Below are positions 1 to 9,087 of a stretch of 63,088 nt of DNA, piece by piece. The stretch comes from an uncultured Clostridia bacterium. GTDB lineage: Bacteria > Bacillota > Clostridia > Lachnospirales > Bianqueaceae. The notes below the pieces were generated by a model. The model searched no databases, was not told where the DNA came from, and saw nothing but the letters and a program-made list of their open reading frames with translations. The stretch is taken from assembly GCA_944376225.1 (NCBI GenBank), contig CALWBZ010000076.1, positions 1 to 63,088 on the forward strand, read 5' to 3'. The position numbers and the translations under genes are program-made. Position 1 is the stretch's first letter; each line of letters opens with the position of its first letter.

Positions 1-2
1 AT

Positions 3-653
3 GGAGGCGACGGCGGGTACGATGCCCATAAGCGGCTCGGAGAGGAGCAGACGCCGCAGGTACTCGCGGTGGAAGCCAACGAGCGGGGATTTTATTTCTG
101 CGCGGATACGCGGAAACTCTACGGGGCGGAGCTGGAAATGGAGGAGGCGCGCAGGGAAATCCTCTCAGTAGGGGAGGGATGGATCCTCATCGCGGCCAGA
201 GTACGGTCCCGCCTGCCTCATACGTATACATGGCTTTTGCACAGCGATACCCAACCCGCGAAGGAAGGCGCATATTACCGGATCGAAAACGCCTCTTCCT
301 GCCTACGGGTTTATCCCGGCGAGGAAGAGCTGCGATACGGCGTCCTGGTAATGAGAAACGAGGCCAACGTCACGAGCCAAGAACCGGACAATATCGTGAC
401 CACCCGCCTGTATACATTGTGTCAGGAGAACAAGCTGCCGGCTGCGCAGATGGTATTTATCAACGTACTGGCGCCGGCCGGAGCGGAGGGAACCGAGAAT
501 CCGATACGGATTAAAACCGTACGAAACGGATATGCCATCGCGGCGGGGGATACGAGGATTCTTTGGAGCGAAGAAGGAATATCAGTGAGCGCTCAATGGG
601 GGCGCTGGGACATCCGGTCCCCTAAAATAAAAGAAAAGGAGAAGGAACAATGA
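3..653 (+). CDS. Heparinase II/III-like polysaccharide lyase, C-terminal part
   Basis: The reading frame is open from base 3 with no start in the window, so this is the 3' end of a longer gene. The visible 216 residues look like the C-terminal beta-sandwich of heparinase II/III-type lyases, including a YTWLLHSDTQP stretch like the lyase-typical YEWLLH motif. The family cleaves uronic-acid glycans by beta-elimination. The catalytic toroid lies outside the window, so substrate and localisation cannot be judged. Its stop overlaps the start of the SDR gene (ATGA), so the two are translationally coupled and belong to the carbohydrate locus that follows. Family assignment is by overall resemblance of the beta domain, not by catalytic residues. 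Confidence 0.65.
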   Translation, partial: GGDGGYDAHKRLGEEQTPQVLAVEANERGFYFCADTRKLYGAELEMEEARREILSVGEGWILIAARVRSRLPHTYTWLLHSDTQPAKEGAYYRIENASSCLRVYPGEEELRYGVLVMRNEANVTSQEPDNIVTTRLYTLCQENKLPAAQMVFINVLAPAGAEGTENPIRIKTVRNGYAIAAGDTRILWSEEGISVSAQWGRWDIRSPKIKEKEKEQ

Positions 654-1402
654 GTAGAGTATTATTAATTACGGGAGCGGCCAGCGGTATTGGCTGGCAG
701 ACATGCAAGCTGTTCGGGAAAAACGGTTATGCCGTCGCTTTTAATGACTACAATCGGCAAAGCGGGGAGAAACTCCTGAAAGAACTTCAAGAAGAAGGGG
801 TTTCGGCGGCTTTCTACCCCGGTGACATCACCGACGAAGCCAGGGTGGGGGAGATCGTAACTCAGTGCCTGGCGGATTTCGGACGGATCGACGTACTGAT
901 TAATAATGCGGGTGGCCTGGGAGGACGAAGCAAAATAGACGAGATGAGCACATCCTTCTATCATCATGTGATGGATTTGAATATGACCAGCGCCTTTTAT
1001 GTCACTCGGGCGGCGGTGCCGGCATTAAAGCAGGCAGGCGCGGAACACAAGAACGCCTCGATCATCAATATTACGTCGATCGCGGCCTATAACGGCGGCG
1101 GGCCGGGAGCCTCGGTTTACGCGGCGTCCAAAGCGGCGGTGCTGGGCTGGTCCAAAGGGCTGGCAAAGGAGCTTATCGGGGCGGGAATCCGGGTCAACCT
1201 GATTTCCCCCGGCACTATCGATACGCCTTTTCACAGCGCCACAGCGCGGGAGATCGTAGAGTCTTGGAAAAAGGATATTCCCGCCGGACGCCTGGGAGAC
1301 CCGCAGGAAGTAGCGAATGTTCTGGAGTTCCTTGTCAGTGAAAAGGCCAGTTATCTGGTAGGCGAGGTCATCCAGATCAATGGCGGCCAGATGATGGATT
1401 GA
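650..1402 (+). CDS. SDR-family NAD(P)-dependent oxidoreductase
   Basis: This is a 250-residue classical short-chain dehydrogenase/reductase. The nucleotide-binding glycine motif TGAASGIG is at residues 9-16, NNAGG at about 85-89, and the catalytic tetrad is N111, S143, Y157, K161 (YAASK). Length and C-terminal GGQMMD match the family. It starts inside the stop of the upstream lyase gene and precedes an AraC regulator and sugar ABC importer. A role in oxidising or reducing a sugar acid released by the lyase, for example a ketodeoxy-uronate, is an inference from context; the SDR fold does not fix the substrate. Confidence 0.9.
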   Translation: MSRVLLITGAASGIGWQTCKLFGKNGYAVAFNDYNRQSGEKLLKELQEEGVSAAFYPGDITDEARVGEIVTQCLADFGRIDVLINNAGGLGGRSKIDEMSTSFYHHVMDLNMTSAFYVTRAAVPALKQAGAEHKNASIINITSIAAYNGGGPGASVYAASKAAVLGWSKGLAKELIGAGIRVNLISPGTIDTPFHSATAREIVESWKKDIPAGRLGDPQEVANVLEFLVSEKASYLVGEVIQINGGQMMD

Positions 1403-1415
1403 CCAGAGACAATAG

Positions 1416-1453
1416 GGGACTCCCTTCCGTCCGGACTGGCGGAGGGGAGTCCC
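1416..1453 (+). other. Intercistronic hairpin between SDR and AraC genes
   Basis: Nine-base arms gggactccc (1416-1424) and gggagtccc (1445-1453) form a perfect stem. No T-run follows, so this is not a standard intrinsic terminator. It could be an mRNA-stabilising or processing structure before the regulator gene. Confidence 0.6.
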
Positions 1454-1474
1454 TGGGTATATGGAGAAACCGCA

Positions 1475-3754
1475 ATGAAGATATTTCGACAAAAGACCTT
1501 TCAAAGATTCTGGGTGTCCTACCTGCTGATACTCATCCTGCCCCTGTTCGCCGTCAGTTTTTTGATGATCCGGTACAACACCCGGGTACTGACGGAGGAG
1601 GCCAGGCAGACGAGCTATCAGGGCGTGGCGCAGACTAAGGAGCTGATTGACCGGGAATTTTCGGAATTAAAGGAAGTAGCCATTCAGCTTGGAAGCGATC
1701 AGGACGTACGCCGTATCCTGTTCGAGCGGGATCCGGTGGAGTGGCAATATTCCAGGTGGCAGGCGCTGAACGAGATGATCGCGTTAAACGCGTCCGAGCA
1801 GTTTCCGGAAGAAATTCTGATCTATTTCGGGGGGACGCAGGAATTTCTGGGGGCCAGCAGCTATTATGATCTGGATCTTTTTTATCAGAAGTATCCCATG
1901 GATACCGTAAACAGACAGAATCTGACCGCGTGGCTGACGGAAGAAGAGCAGGATTACAGCCATGTATGTACGCGGGAGGGCCTTCGTGATTATCTTGTTT
2001 ATAAGAGCGGCATCCCGGTCAACGAAAACAGTAGGGGAGCCGTTCTGATGTTCGTGGACTGGGAGATCATCCGACCTATGTTTCAGACGGCATCGGAGAA
2101 GATGGAACAATACGACTATATACTGGATATTCAGGGGAATCCGATCTATGCCTCTGGTGAGGAGGCGCAGGCGAACCTGACCTTTTTCGGCGACTCCATC
2201 CTAGGACAGGACACGCAGACGGAACATTGGATTTACGAGAAGCAGTATCTGATTACTTCGGTTACCTCCGACGTATTTCCTCTTCAGTATGTCACGGTCA
2301 TCGCCATGTCCGATGTGCTGAAAAGCGTATCCGTGATGCGGACTAATTTTATTCTGATCCTGTGTTTCTGTATCCTCTTTGGGGTGATCGGAAGTTTCTG
2401 GCTGAGCCGGCGCAACTATCGGCCCATCGTACAATTGTTGGAATACGCGGAATCGGGAACCTTGAAAGACAAGAGGCAGGCGTATGCCGAATTCGGCAAG
2501 GTGATCGATCAACTGGACGCGCTGTTCACGCAGAACCGGTCGCTCATGATGTCCATGGAGAAACAGATTCCCAGTATGCGTTACAGTTTTGCGGCAAATC
2601 TGCTGGCCGGACGCTACAGATCCCAGGAGAGTATAGCGTCGATGGAAGAATTGCTGGATATTCGTTTCCCCAGCGATTTCTTTGCGGTAGTCATCACCAG
2701 GGTCGAAGATTATTCGAGGTTTACCCAAGAGGATGAAAAAAATCTGAGCCTGGTTAATTTTGCTCTTCAGAACGTTTTTCGAGAGATCATGGAGAACGAC
2801 GCGGTGGTGCTGGATGTACCCGCCCACAAAGAGGTGAGTTTTATTCTCTGTTTTCGCGAAGGGGTACAAGCGCCGGAGGAAAGACTGGGAGAGCTTTTGC
2901 ATCAGTTTTATCAGTTCGTAGCCAAGGCTCTCAATATCGAAGTCAGCATCGGCGTGGGAGAAGTGGGCAAGGGCATCACATCCATCATGAATGGCTGCGA
3001 ACAGGCCAAATGGGCGTTGAATCAGCGGTTTCTGTATGGACAGGGTAACGTGTCCGTCTATCGTTCAGAGGATCTTTTGAAGGGAAACCGCTATTTTTAT
3101 CCCATCGATCGAGAGACACAACTCATCAACCGAATGAAACAGGGAAGCGCCCGAGAGGCGGTGGGTATCGCGCGGGACATTCTGGAAGAAAACATGGAGA
3201 AACGGCGGCTGCCGGTACAGATCGAATACTGCATGATGTTTAACATGCTGGGAACGGTACTGAAGGTGTTGAACGATACCGGCATCGAATACAACTTGTC
3301 TGGGCTGGTGACGCAGATGCTCGACACGATGCTGAGACAGGGAAGTATGGAGAATCTATGTGAGCAGCTCTTGGATACGATCGCGAACATTGCTCATCAG
3401 ATTGAGATTAACCAGGAAAGCGGCAATACACAGTTACGCGTGAGGATTCTGCAATATTTGGAAGACAACTACATGGACTCCAATCTGTCCCTTGCCTCTC
3501 TGGCGGACGCCTTTCATCTTTCCGGCCCCTATCTCAGTCGGTATTTCAAAGACCAGGCAGGAACGAATTTCGCGGACTATCTGTGCAGGCTCAGGATCCG
3601 TAAGGCGAAGGAACTGCTCAAAGAGGACCGACTGTCCGTGTCGGAGATCGCGGAACGAGTGGGTTACAATAGCTCCAATTCTTTTATTCGTACCTTCAAG
3701 CGATACGAATCCGTCACTCCGGGTGCTTATCGGGAACAGCCTCGAAAGACTTAA
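1475..3754 (+). CDS. Membrane-bound AraC-family regulator with extracellular sensor region
   Basis: This 759-residue protein has a cytoplasmic N-terminus, a first membrane helix at about residues 12-32, an extracytoplasmic sensor region at about 33-288 (probably Cache-like), a second membrane helix at about 290-308, a middle cytoplasmic region, and a two-helix-turn-helix AraC domain at about 652-755 (SLASLADAFHLSGPYLSRYF and SVSEIAERVGYNSSNSF). This architecture (YesN/YtdP type) is typical of Firmicutes regulators beside LplA/LplB/YtcP importers. It probably senses an extracellular sugar or the loaded binding protein and activates the transporter promoter just downstream (inference). Confidence 0.9.
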   Translation: MKIFRQKTFQRFWVSYLLILILPLFAVSFLMIRYNTRVLTEEARQTSYQGVAQTKELIDREFSELKEVAIQLGSDQDVRRILFERDPVEWQYSRWQALNEMIALNASEQFPEEILIYFGGTQEFLGASSYYDLDLFYQKYPMDTVNRQNLTAWLTEEEQDYSHVCTREGLRDYLVYKSGIPVNENSRGAVLMFVDWEIIRPMFQTASEKMEQYDYILDIQGNPIYASGEEAQANLTFFGDSILGQDTQTEHWIYEKQYLITSVTSDVFPLQYVTVIAMSDVLKSVSVMRTNFILILCFCILFGVIGSFWLSRRNYRPIVQLLEYAESGTLKDKRQAYAEFGKVIDQLDALFTQNRSLMMSMEKQIPSMRYSFAANLLAGRYRSQESIASMEELLDIRFPSDFFAVVITRVEDYSRFTQEDEKNLSLVNFALQNVFREIMENDAVVLDVPAHKEVSFILCFREGVQAPEERLGELLHQFYQFVAKALNIEVSIGVGEVGKGITSIMNGCEQAKWALNQRFLYGQGNVSVYRSEDLLKGNRYFYPIDRETQLINRMKQGSAREAVGIARDILEENMEKRRLPVQIEYCMMFNMLGTVLKVLNDTGIEYNLSGLVTQMLDTMLRQGSMENLCEQLLDTIANIAHQIEINQESGNTQLRVRILQYLEDNYMDSNLSLASLADAFHLSGPYLSRYFKDQAGTNFADYLCRLRIRKAKELLKEDRLSVSEIAERVGYNSSNSFIRTFKRYESVTPGAYREQPRKT

Positions 3755-3830
3755 GCCAATTTATGAAGATGTCAGCAAAAGATGCCGACGTCGATTGTAA
3801 ATGAAAGAATACGGGAAAAAGACTTGTAGA

Positions 3831-3859
3831 TTTACACATGGGTCCTCCCGTGGTGTAAT
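3831..3859 (+). promoter_or_regulatory. Predicted sigma-A promoter of the sugar ABC operon
   Basis: TTTACA (3831-3836), 17-base spacer, TGTAAT (3854-3859), about 60 bases before the binding-protein start. Both boxes have one mismatch, in keeping with an activator-dependent promoter. The spacer holds an imperfect dyad (CACATGGG ... CCCGTGGTG). Confidence 0.5.
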
Positions 3860-3919
3860 GGAACCAGAACACGCGGAGCCTGTCAACAGGCCGTGAAACC
3901 AATGAAGGAGGAAAGTAAC

Positions 3920-5560
3920 ATGAAAAAGCGTTCGATGATCGCGCTGCTCTTGACGGCGTTCTTGCTTGCGGGAATGATGTTTGGGTGCGCGGACGGGCCG
4001 GCAGACGCCGGAAGCCTGGGAGAGACGGAGGGCGAGGAGGAACTTAAAGCCATGATCGGGACCTATCCCATCGCGGACGAGCAGAATCCTTTAACCCTTA
4101 AGATTTGGTCCACCATGGGAGATGTGATTGCCAATGATATCAAGGATTTCAACGATATTCTGGCTTTTCAGGAGATGGAAGAGAGGACGGGCATTCACAT
4201 CGAATGGGAACATGCCGTATCCGGTCAAGATACGGAAGCCTTTAACCTGATGCTGGCAACACGAGATCTGCCGGATCTGATTCGCAACAACATCGGGTCC
4301 GCGGGAAAAGAGGCGATCAAATACGTACAGGATGACGTCATCATCGATCTGTCTCCTTATATGGAGTACGCGCCGAATTTCAAGGGGATTTTGGATGAAA
4401 ACGCGGATCTGTACCGTCAGTTGGCGGACGATAACGGGGGCGTATATTTCTTCCCGTCCCTGAATATGGACGTGCGGACCCGAGTATATCGCGGGTTCAT
4501 GATTCGGGAGGACTGGTGCGATGACGTGGGAATGGAGATCCCATCCAATACGGATGAACTTTATGAGGTCTTAAAGGCATGGCAGGATCAGGACGTAAAC
4601 GGAAACGGCAAGAAAGACGAAGTGTTCAGCGGGTGCGGCAGCAACGACTTCCTTGTGTATAACCTGCTCTGGTGCTTCGGTTCCCACTATGGCTTCCAAT
4701 TAAAAGACGGCGAAGTCACCCATGGGCTTCTGACGGAAGAGTTTAAGGAGGGCATGGCTTATATCGCGAAACTTTACGAGGAAGGACTGATCGATCCGGA
4801 CTTTCTGACCAATGATACGACGAAATGGGAATCCAAGTTTATCTCTGAGGAAGCGGGCGTGGCCTATGGCATCGCCTCCCGTATCGATAAGTTTAATAAA
4901 AACGTGGCGGATTCCAACTTCGTGCCGATCGCGAAGCTAAACGGTCCGGAGGGCCGGACGGGTTATACTTATGATAACACGATCACCAATATCTATAAAA
5001 CCCAGCAGACGGTCTGCATCACGACCGCGAATGAAAACGTGGAAAAGAGCATGATGTGGATGGACTATGTTTATAGCCCGGAGGGCGAGATCCTCTTTAA
5101 TCTGGGGGTAGAAGGCATTTCCTATGAGATCGGCGAGGACGGCAAGCCCCATTATACAGAGGCGCTGACCAACGATCCCCAGGGAAGGCCGCAGAACCAG
5201 ATGCAGCTTCTCTACGCCCCTGGCGGCAGCCAGTGGCCGGTGAACGTGACCATGGACGCGCTGTATTGCCAGAAGACGGATATCGAGCTCAACGCCTTTG
5301 AAACCTATTCGTCCAATATTCCGGAGACTTCGGAGATTCTTCCGCCTTTCACGCTGACGGAAGAAGAGATGAGCTCCATCACCTCGAAACTGACGGACGT
5401 GAACACCTATGTGGACGAGGCGCTGGGGAGTCTCGCGATCGGAAAGATTTCTATCGAGGAGATCGATACCGTAGTCATTCCCCGGCTGGAATCTCTGGGA
5501 ATCGGGGACGTTCTGGATGTGTATCAGATCGCCTATGAGCGATACATGAGCAAGGCATAA
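3920..5560 (+). CDS. Extracellular solute-binding lipoprotein, LplA-like (sugar ABC importer)
   Basis: This 546-residue lipoprotein starts at the ATG at 3920, which has AGGAGGAAAG at the right distance; the in-frame GTG at 3893 has none. A signal peptide (KKR, hydrophobic stretch) ends in MFGC, making C23 the likely lipidated residue, although F at -2 is an unusual lipobox. The rest resembles large family 1 solute-binding proteins of the LplA/YtcQ group, which deliver oligosaccharides to importer complexes. A stretch DQDVNGNGKKDEVF looks like a Ca-binding loop. With the two permeases below it forms an importer whose ATPase is not encoded here and is presumably shared (MsmX/UgpC type), as is usual for this group. 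Confidence 0.9.
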   Translation: MKKRSMIALLLTAFLLAGMMFGCADGPADAGSLGETEGEEELKAMIGTYPIADEQNPLTLKIWSTMGDVIANDIKDFNDILAFQEMEERTGIHIEWEHAVSGQDTEAFNLMLATRDLPDLIRNNIGSAGKEAIKYVQDDVIIDLSPYMEYAPNFKGILDENADLYRQLADDNGGVYFFPSLNMDVRTRVYRGFMIREDWCDDVGMEIPSNTDELYEVLKAWQDQDVNGNGKKDEVFSGCGSNDFLVYNLLWCFGSHYGFQLKDGEVTHGLLTEEFKEGMAYIAKLYEEGLIDPDFLTNDTTKWESKFISEEAGVAYGIASRIDKFNKNVADSNFVPIAKLNGPEGRTGYTYDNTITNIYKTQQTVCITTANENVEKSMMWMDYVYSPEGEILFNLGVEGISYEIGEDGKPHYTEALTNDPQGRPQNQMQLLYAPGGSQWPVNVTMDALYCQKTDIELNAFETYSSNIPETSEILPPFTLTEEEMSSITSKLTDVNTYVDEALGSLAIGKISIEEIDTVVIPRLESLGIGDVLDVYQIAYERYMSKA

Positions 5561-5630
5561 GCGTATACAGGAGGGTCGGGCGCGGAGGATAACCGCCGCG
5601 TCCGGCGATGGAGAAAGGACGGTGAGCGCG

Positions 5631-6557
5631 ATGGCAGCGCCGCGAAAGAAAATATGGATCAAAATGGCGCAGCACCGGTATGTGTATCTCATGCTGCTTC
5701 CGGTCATGCTGTATTATCTGATCTTTCATTATTTTCCCATGGTAGGCGTACTGATTGCCTTCAAGGATTACAGCATCCGCTATACCTTCTGGGAGAATAT
5801 TTTTAACGATTCCTGGGTGGGCCTCAAGCATTTTCAGGCGTATTTTCAGAGTTTTTATTTCGCCAGAACCTTTGGCAACACTTTGATTATCAATTTATAC
5901 GGATTGATCTTTACGTTCCCGGCACCAATCATCCTGGCGCTTCTGCTGAACGAAGTACGGGGCATGCGGTTTAAGAAGGCGGTACAGTCCATCACCTATC
6001 TGCCCCATTTTATTTCTATGGTAGTAATCGCCGGGCTGGTCATCGATTTCACGAGCAGCGATGGCCTGATCAATACGATTATCGAGGCCCTGGGCGGGGA
6101 AAGCATTCAGTTTTTGGTACAGCCGGAATGGTTCCGTACGGTTTATATCCTGTCCGCCATATGGCAGGAAATTGGCTGGGGTTCCATCATTTATTTGGCG
6201 GCGTTGGCCGGCGTAGACGCCCAGCTGTATGAGGCGGCCGTCATCGACGGAGCGGGCAGATGGAAGCAGACGCTGCACGTCACGCTGCCTTCTATCGCGC
6301 CAACGATCATCATCCTGCTGATTATGAAGATCGGTCAGATGATGAATGTGGGCGTGGAAAAGATTCTCCTGCTGTACCAGCCCACGACCTATGAGACGGC
6401 GGATGTGATCTCTTCCTATGTTTACCGGAGAGGACTTTTGGAATCGGAATACAGTTTTTCCACCGCGGTGGATCTGTTTAATTCGATCGTGAATTTTATT
6501 CTGCTGGTGTCGGCCAACAAGATCAGCAAGATGCTGACCGAGACCAGTCTGTGGTGA
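5631..6557 (+). CDS. Sugar ABC transporter permease, LplB/YteP-like
   Basis: A 308-residue binding-protein-dependent permease with about six membrane segments and the EAA loop near YEAAVIDGAGRWKQTLHVTL, which docks the ATPase. The start is uncertain: an AAAGGA site lies 11 bases before ATG 5631 and only 2 bases before GTG 5622, so ATG is preferred; the difference is three residues. It follows the binding-protein gene and is 12 bases from the second permease. The family imports oligosaccharides or lipo-oligosaccharides; the substrate here is probably the glycan fragment made by the upstream lyase (inference). Confidence 0.9.
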   Translation: MAAPRKKIWIKMAQHRYVYLMLLPVMLYYLIFHYFPMVGVLIAFKDYSIRYTFWENIFNDSWVGLKHFQAYFQSFYFARTFGNTLIINLYGLIFTFPAPIILALLLNEVRGMRFKKAVQSITYLPHFISMVVIAGLVIDFTSSDGLINTIIEALGGESIQFLVQPEWFRTVYILSAIWQEIGWGSIIYLAALAGVDAQLYEAAVIDGAGRWKQTLHVTLPSIAPTIIILLIMKIGQMMNVGVEKILLLYQPTTYETADVISSYVYRRGLLESEYSFSTAVDLFNSIVNFILLVSANKISKMLTETSLW

Positions 6558-6569
6558 GGAGGGAGTCTT

Positions 6570-7451
6570 ATGGGAATGGTCGTAAAACGAACGCCGGGAC
6601 AAAAGGTGTTCGATGTGGGAAATCATATTTTTCTTTTGTTTTTGGTCGTGATTACCCTGTACCCCTGTGTCTATGTTCTGGCGGCCTCATTTAGCGATCC
6701 CAATGAGGTCATGCGATCCGGCGGCATGCTGCTCTGGCCCAAGGATTTTCAGACGGAGACCTATGGACTCGTGCTGCAAAACCGCATGATCTTTGTGGGA
6801 TATAAGAATACGCTGTTTTATGTCGTGGTAGGAACCGCTATCAATCTGATCCTTACGATTCTGGGGGCCTATGGTCTTTCGAGGAAGAACGTGCCCGGCG
6901 TAGGCGTCATGATGTTGCTCATTACCTTTACGATGTTTTTTCGAGGCGGCATGGTACCGGAGTTTCTCATCAACCGCTCCCTGGGGCTGTATGATAATCG
7001 TTGGGCGGTGATCCTGCCCTATGCCATGAGCGTGTATAATCTGATTATTATGCGCACTTTCTTCGCGAATATTCCGGCTAGCCTGGAAGAGTCCGCCAAA
7101 ATCGACGGTGCCAATGATTTCGTGATCTTATTTAAGATTTTTGTTCCTCTGGCGGTGCCTTCTATTGCCGTAGTGGGGCTGTATTACGGCGTGGGGCACT
7201 GGAATTCCTACATGCGCGCGCTGATCTATCTGCGGGATCGGGAATTGTTTCCCCTCCAGGTGGTTTTGCGGGAGATTCTTCTGCAAAACCAGAACGAAGC
7301 GCTGCAAAGCGCCACGGATACTAGCTTTGCCTATGCGGAAAACCTGAAATACGCCACGATTGTGGTGTCCACGGTGCCTATCCTGTGTGTATACCCCTTC
7401 TTGCAGCGTTTTTTTGTAAAGGGTGTCATGATTGGAGCGGTGAAGGGGTGA
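6570..7451 (+). CDS. Carbohydrate ABC transporter permease, YtcP-like
   Basis: A 293-residue inner-membrane permease with about six membrane spans and the EAA-type loop SLEESAKIDGANDFVILFKI. It has a good ribosome site (gaggaggga) eight bases upstream. It pairs with the preceding permease to form the heterodimeric channel of the LplA-type importer. It is followed six bases later by the GDSL esterase gene, so uptake and deacylation are probably co-expressed. Confidence 0.9.
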   Translation: MGMVVKRTPGQKVFDVGNHIFLLFLVVITLYPCVYVLAASFSDPNEVMRSGGMLLWPKDFQTETYGLVLQNRMIFVGYKNTLFYVVVGTAINLILTILGAYGLSRKNVPGVGVMMLLITFTMFFRGGMVPEFLINRSLGLYDNRWAVILPYAMSVYNLIIMRTFFANIPASLEESAKIDGANDFVILFKIFVPLAVPSIAVVGLYYGVGHWNSYMRALIYLRDRELFPLQVVLREILLQNQNEALQSATDTSFAYAENLKYATIVVSTVPILCVYPFLQRFFVKGVMIGAVKG

Positions 7452-7457
7452 GACGTC

Positions 7458-8423
7458 ATGAGAGAAGAAACGGCTTTTTTTCACGGATGTATCGAGGTTG
7501 AGGAGACGAGATATGGTTTGATTCCCAGAAGGTTTACGAAAGCGCAGCTGGCGTATTGGGATCGGATTGGTATGGTGCGCGCGGCCCGCGCCCACAGTCT
7601 GGCGGGAACGCAGATCCGGCTTTTTACGGAGGAAACCGAGATCTCCTTTTCTTATCGCGTGTTGTCTGTCTGCGGAGAAAAGATGACCTTTGATCTTTAC
7701 GAGGGGGAGAGGTTGACGGATTCGGCGACGTTACCCTCGCAAAACCTGGAAGGCCGGGTAGAGTTTGCCCTGTCAGGCCATGACCGGGAGGTTCCGGTGA
7801 CGGTCTATCTGCCCTTTACGGCGGAGTTAGCCTTTTCGGATTTTCAATTGGGCGAAAAGACGAAGCCCGTTGGAAAAGACGGGTACCGTGGCCGCCTCCT
7901 GTGGCTGGGAGACTCGATCTCTCAGGGAATGCACGCACGGCATCCCGCCTTGACCCTGACAGGCATTTTGAGCCGTGCATGGAACTATGAGATCGTGAAT
8001 CAGGGAGTGGGAGGATGCGGATATAAGGATATCTGTCAGGATTTTACCTATGGGCCCTGGCATCCGGACAACCTCGTTTTGGTATTGGGCACGAACGACA
8101 CGGGACCGGCTCAGGCTGCGTGGAATCCATATCGGGAGCAGGTGCGCGCCTGTCTCGACAGGGCGCGGAAATCCTTCGCACCGGAGAAAATACGCTTGAT
8201 CTCGCCCTTCTGGCGGGGAGACCGGATGAAACCGGAAATTGGGGAATCTCTGGGCCAAATCGTCAGGCTATTAAGGGAGGAGGCAAGAATACGACGCATT
8301 CCCTTTATCGACGGAGAGCGGGTGAGCCCTCATTGCAGCGATCTATACTGGGATGAACGACTGCATCCCAACGACGCGGGGTTTGCCGCGATCGGAGAAG
8401 CTCTGCGGGAGCTCATGTTATGA
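7458..8423 (+). CDS. SGNH/GDSL hydrolase (carbohydrate esterase-like)
   Basis: A 321-residue protein with an N-terminal beta-rich domain (about residues 1-140) and a C-terminal SGNH hydrolase domain. Block I is LWLGDSISQG with nucleophile S153, block II glycine lies in NQGVGGCGY, block III is GTND and block V is DERLHPND with H303. The position three before the histidine, usually Asp, is Glu300, with Asp299 beside it. There is no signal peptide, so it acts in the cytoplasm. As last gene of the importer operon it probably removes acetyl or other ester groups from imported oligosaccharides (inference from family and context). Confidence 0.85.
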   Translation: MREETAFFHGCIEVEETRYGLIPRRFTKAQLAYWDRIGMVRAARAHSLAGTQIRLFTEETEISFSYRVLSVCGEKMTFDLYEGERLTDSATLPSQNLEGRVEFALSGHDREVPVTVYLPFTAELAFSDFQLGEKTKPVGKDGYRGRLLWLGDSISQGMHARHPALTLTGILSRAWNYEIVNQGVGGCGYKDICQDFTYGPWHPDNLVLVLGTNDTGPAQAAWNPYREQVRACLDRARKSFAPEKIRLISPFWRGDRMKPEIGESLGQIVRLLREEARIRRIPFIDGERVSPHCSDLYWDERLHPNDAGFAAIGEALRELML

Positions 8424-8436
8424 GGCTGGTTTCTGA

Positions 8437-8469
8437 GGCTCGTGAGGACAAAAATTCACGGGCCTTTTT
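8437..8469 (+). terminator. Intrinsic terminator of the glycan-uptake operon
   Basis: Stem ggctcgtga (8437-8445) with tcacgggcc (8456-8464), one G-T pair, followed by a T-run. Confidence 0.8.
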
Positions 8470-8555
8470 GATTTGTAAATTTAAGAGGGCGATGAAATAA
8501 ATGTTGTAATATTTCAATAAAACAAGGATAAAAAAGAAATTATTTGGAAAAATGC

Positions 8556-8584
8556 TTGACATTGCGGCATTTATCAATTACAAT
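8556..8584 (+). promoter_or_regulatory. Predicted sigma-A promoter of the small secreted protein gene
   Basis: TTGACA (8556-8561), 17-base spacer, TACAAT (8579-8584). The strong match lies 64 bases before the ATG at 8648 and argues against the longer reading frame that opens at 8552. Confidence 0.8.
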
Positions 8585-8647
8585 GATCGTAAAGAAGGGA
8601 ACAAAAAGTTCGTGAATTGTTCCCAAATAAAAAAAGAGGCATGGCAC

Positions 8648-9016
8648 ATGAAAAAAGTATCGAAACGGATTGTTTTTCTGGCGCTGGCGACGGTGATGCT
8701 GATCGGCTCCACGTTGGCGGTGAACGCGAAGGTGGTTCGCTTTGAGCATTTGGGCTATACGGCAGTTTGCAATGTATCGTCTACATCAACGTCCATAAGA
8801 TCGAGCATTTCTACGTCTCCGACGTCTCCCTGGGGAGTGGCGACACGGGTGTATGCGTATCAATCAAATGGAACATCTACTGCATGGGCAGGAAATGTTT
8901 CTACAGGAGGATCCTGTACAGCATCACGTACAGGTTTGTTAAATGTGGCATATGCGGATGCCGAATACTATATGTCCAGCGACTACGCCAATTACTTGGG
9001 AAGGATAGTGGAGTAA
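8648..9016 (+). CDS. Small secreted protein of unknown function
   Basis: A 122-residue protein whose start at 8648 is chosen because the region upstream holds the promoter. Residues 1-26 form a clear Sec signal peptide (MKKVSKR, hydrophobic core, cleavage likely near VNA-K). The mature part is about 95 residues, very rich in Ser and Thr (STSTSIRSSISTSPTSP), with two cysteines (AVCNV, GSCTA) that could form one disulfide, and an aromatic tail (YYMSSDYANY). I do not recognise a family. It has its own promoter and terminator and lies before a lipoprotein gene. A surface or secreted role is certain from the signal peptide; a bacteriocin-like or adhesive role would be speculation. Confidence 0.75.
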   Translation: MKKVSKRIVFLALATVMLIGSTLAVNAKVVRFEHLGYTAVCNVSSTSTSIRSSISTSPTSPWGVATRVYAYQSNGTSTAWAGNVSTGGSCTASRTGLLNVAYADAEYYMSSDYANYLGRIVE

Positions 9017-9037
9017 TCTTTGGAAGGTAGTATTGGA

Positions 9038-9068
9038 AAGGGCGAGCGGTTGGTGCTCGCCCTTTTCT
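9038..9068 (+). terminator. Intrinsic terminator after the small secreted protein
   Basis: Stem gggcgagc (9040-9047) with gctcgccc (9055-9062), then ttttct. It lies between the secreted-protein gene and the lipoprotein gene, so the lipoprotein may be made by read-through at a lower level. Confidence 0.85.
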
Positions 9069-9087
9069 GTCAAGGAGGGGCAGCATT

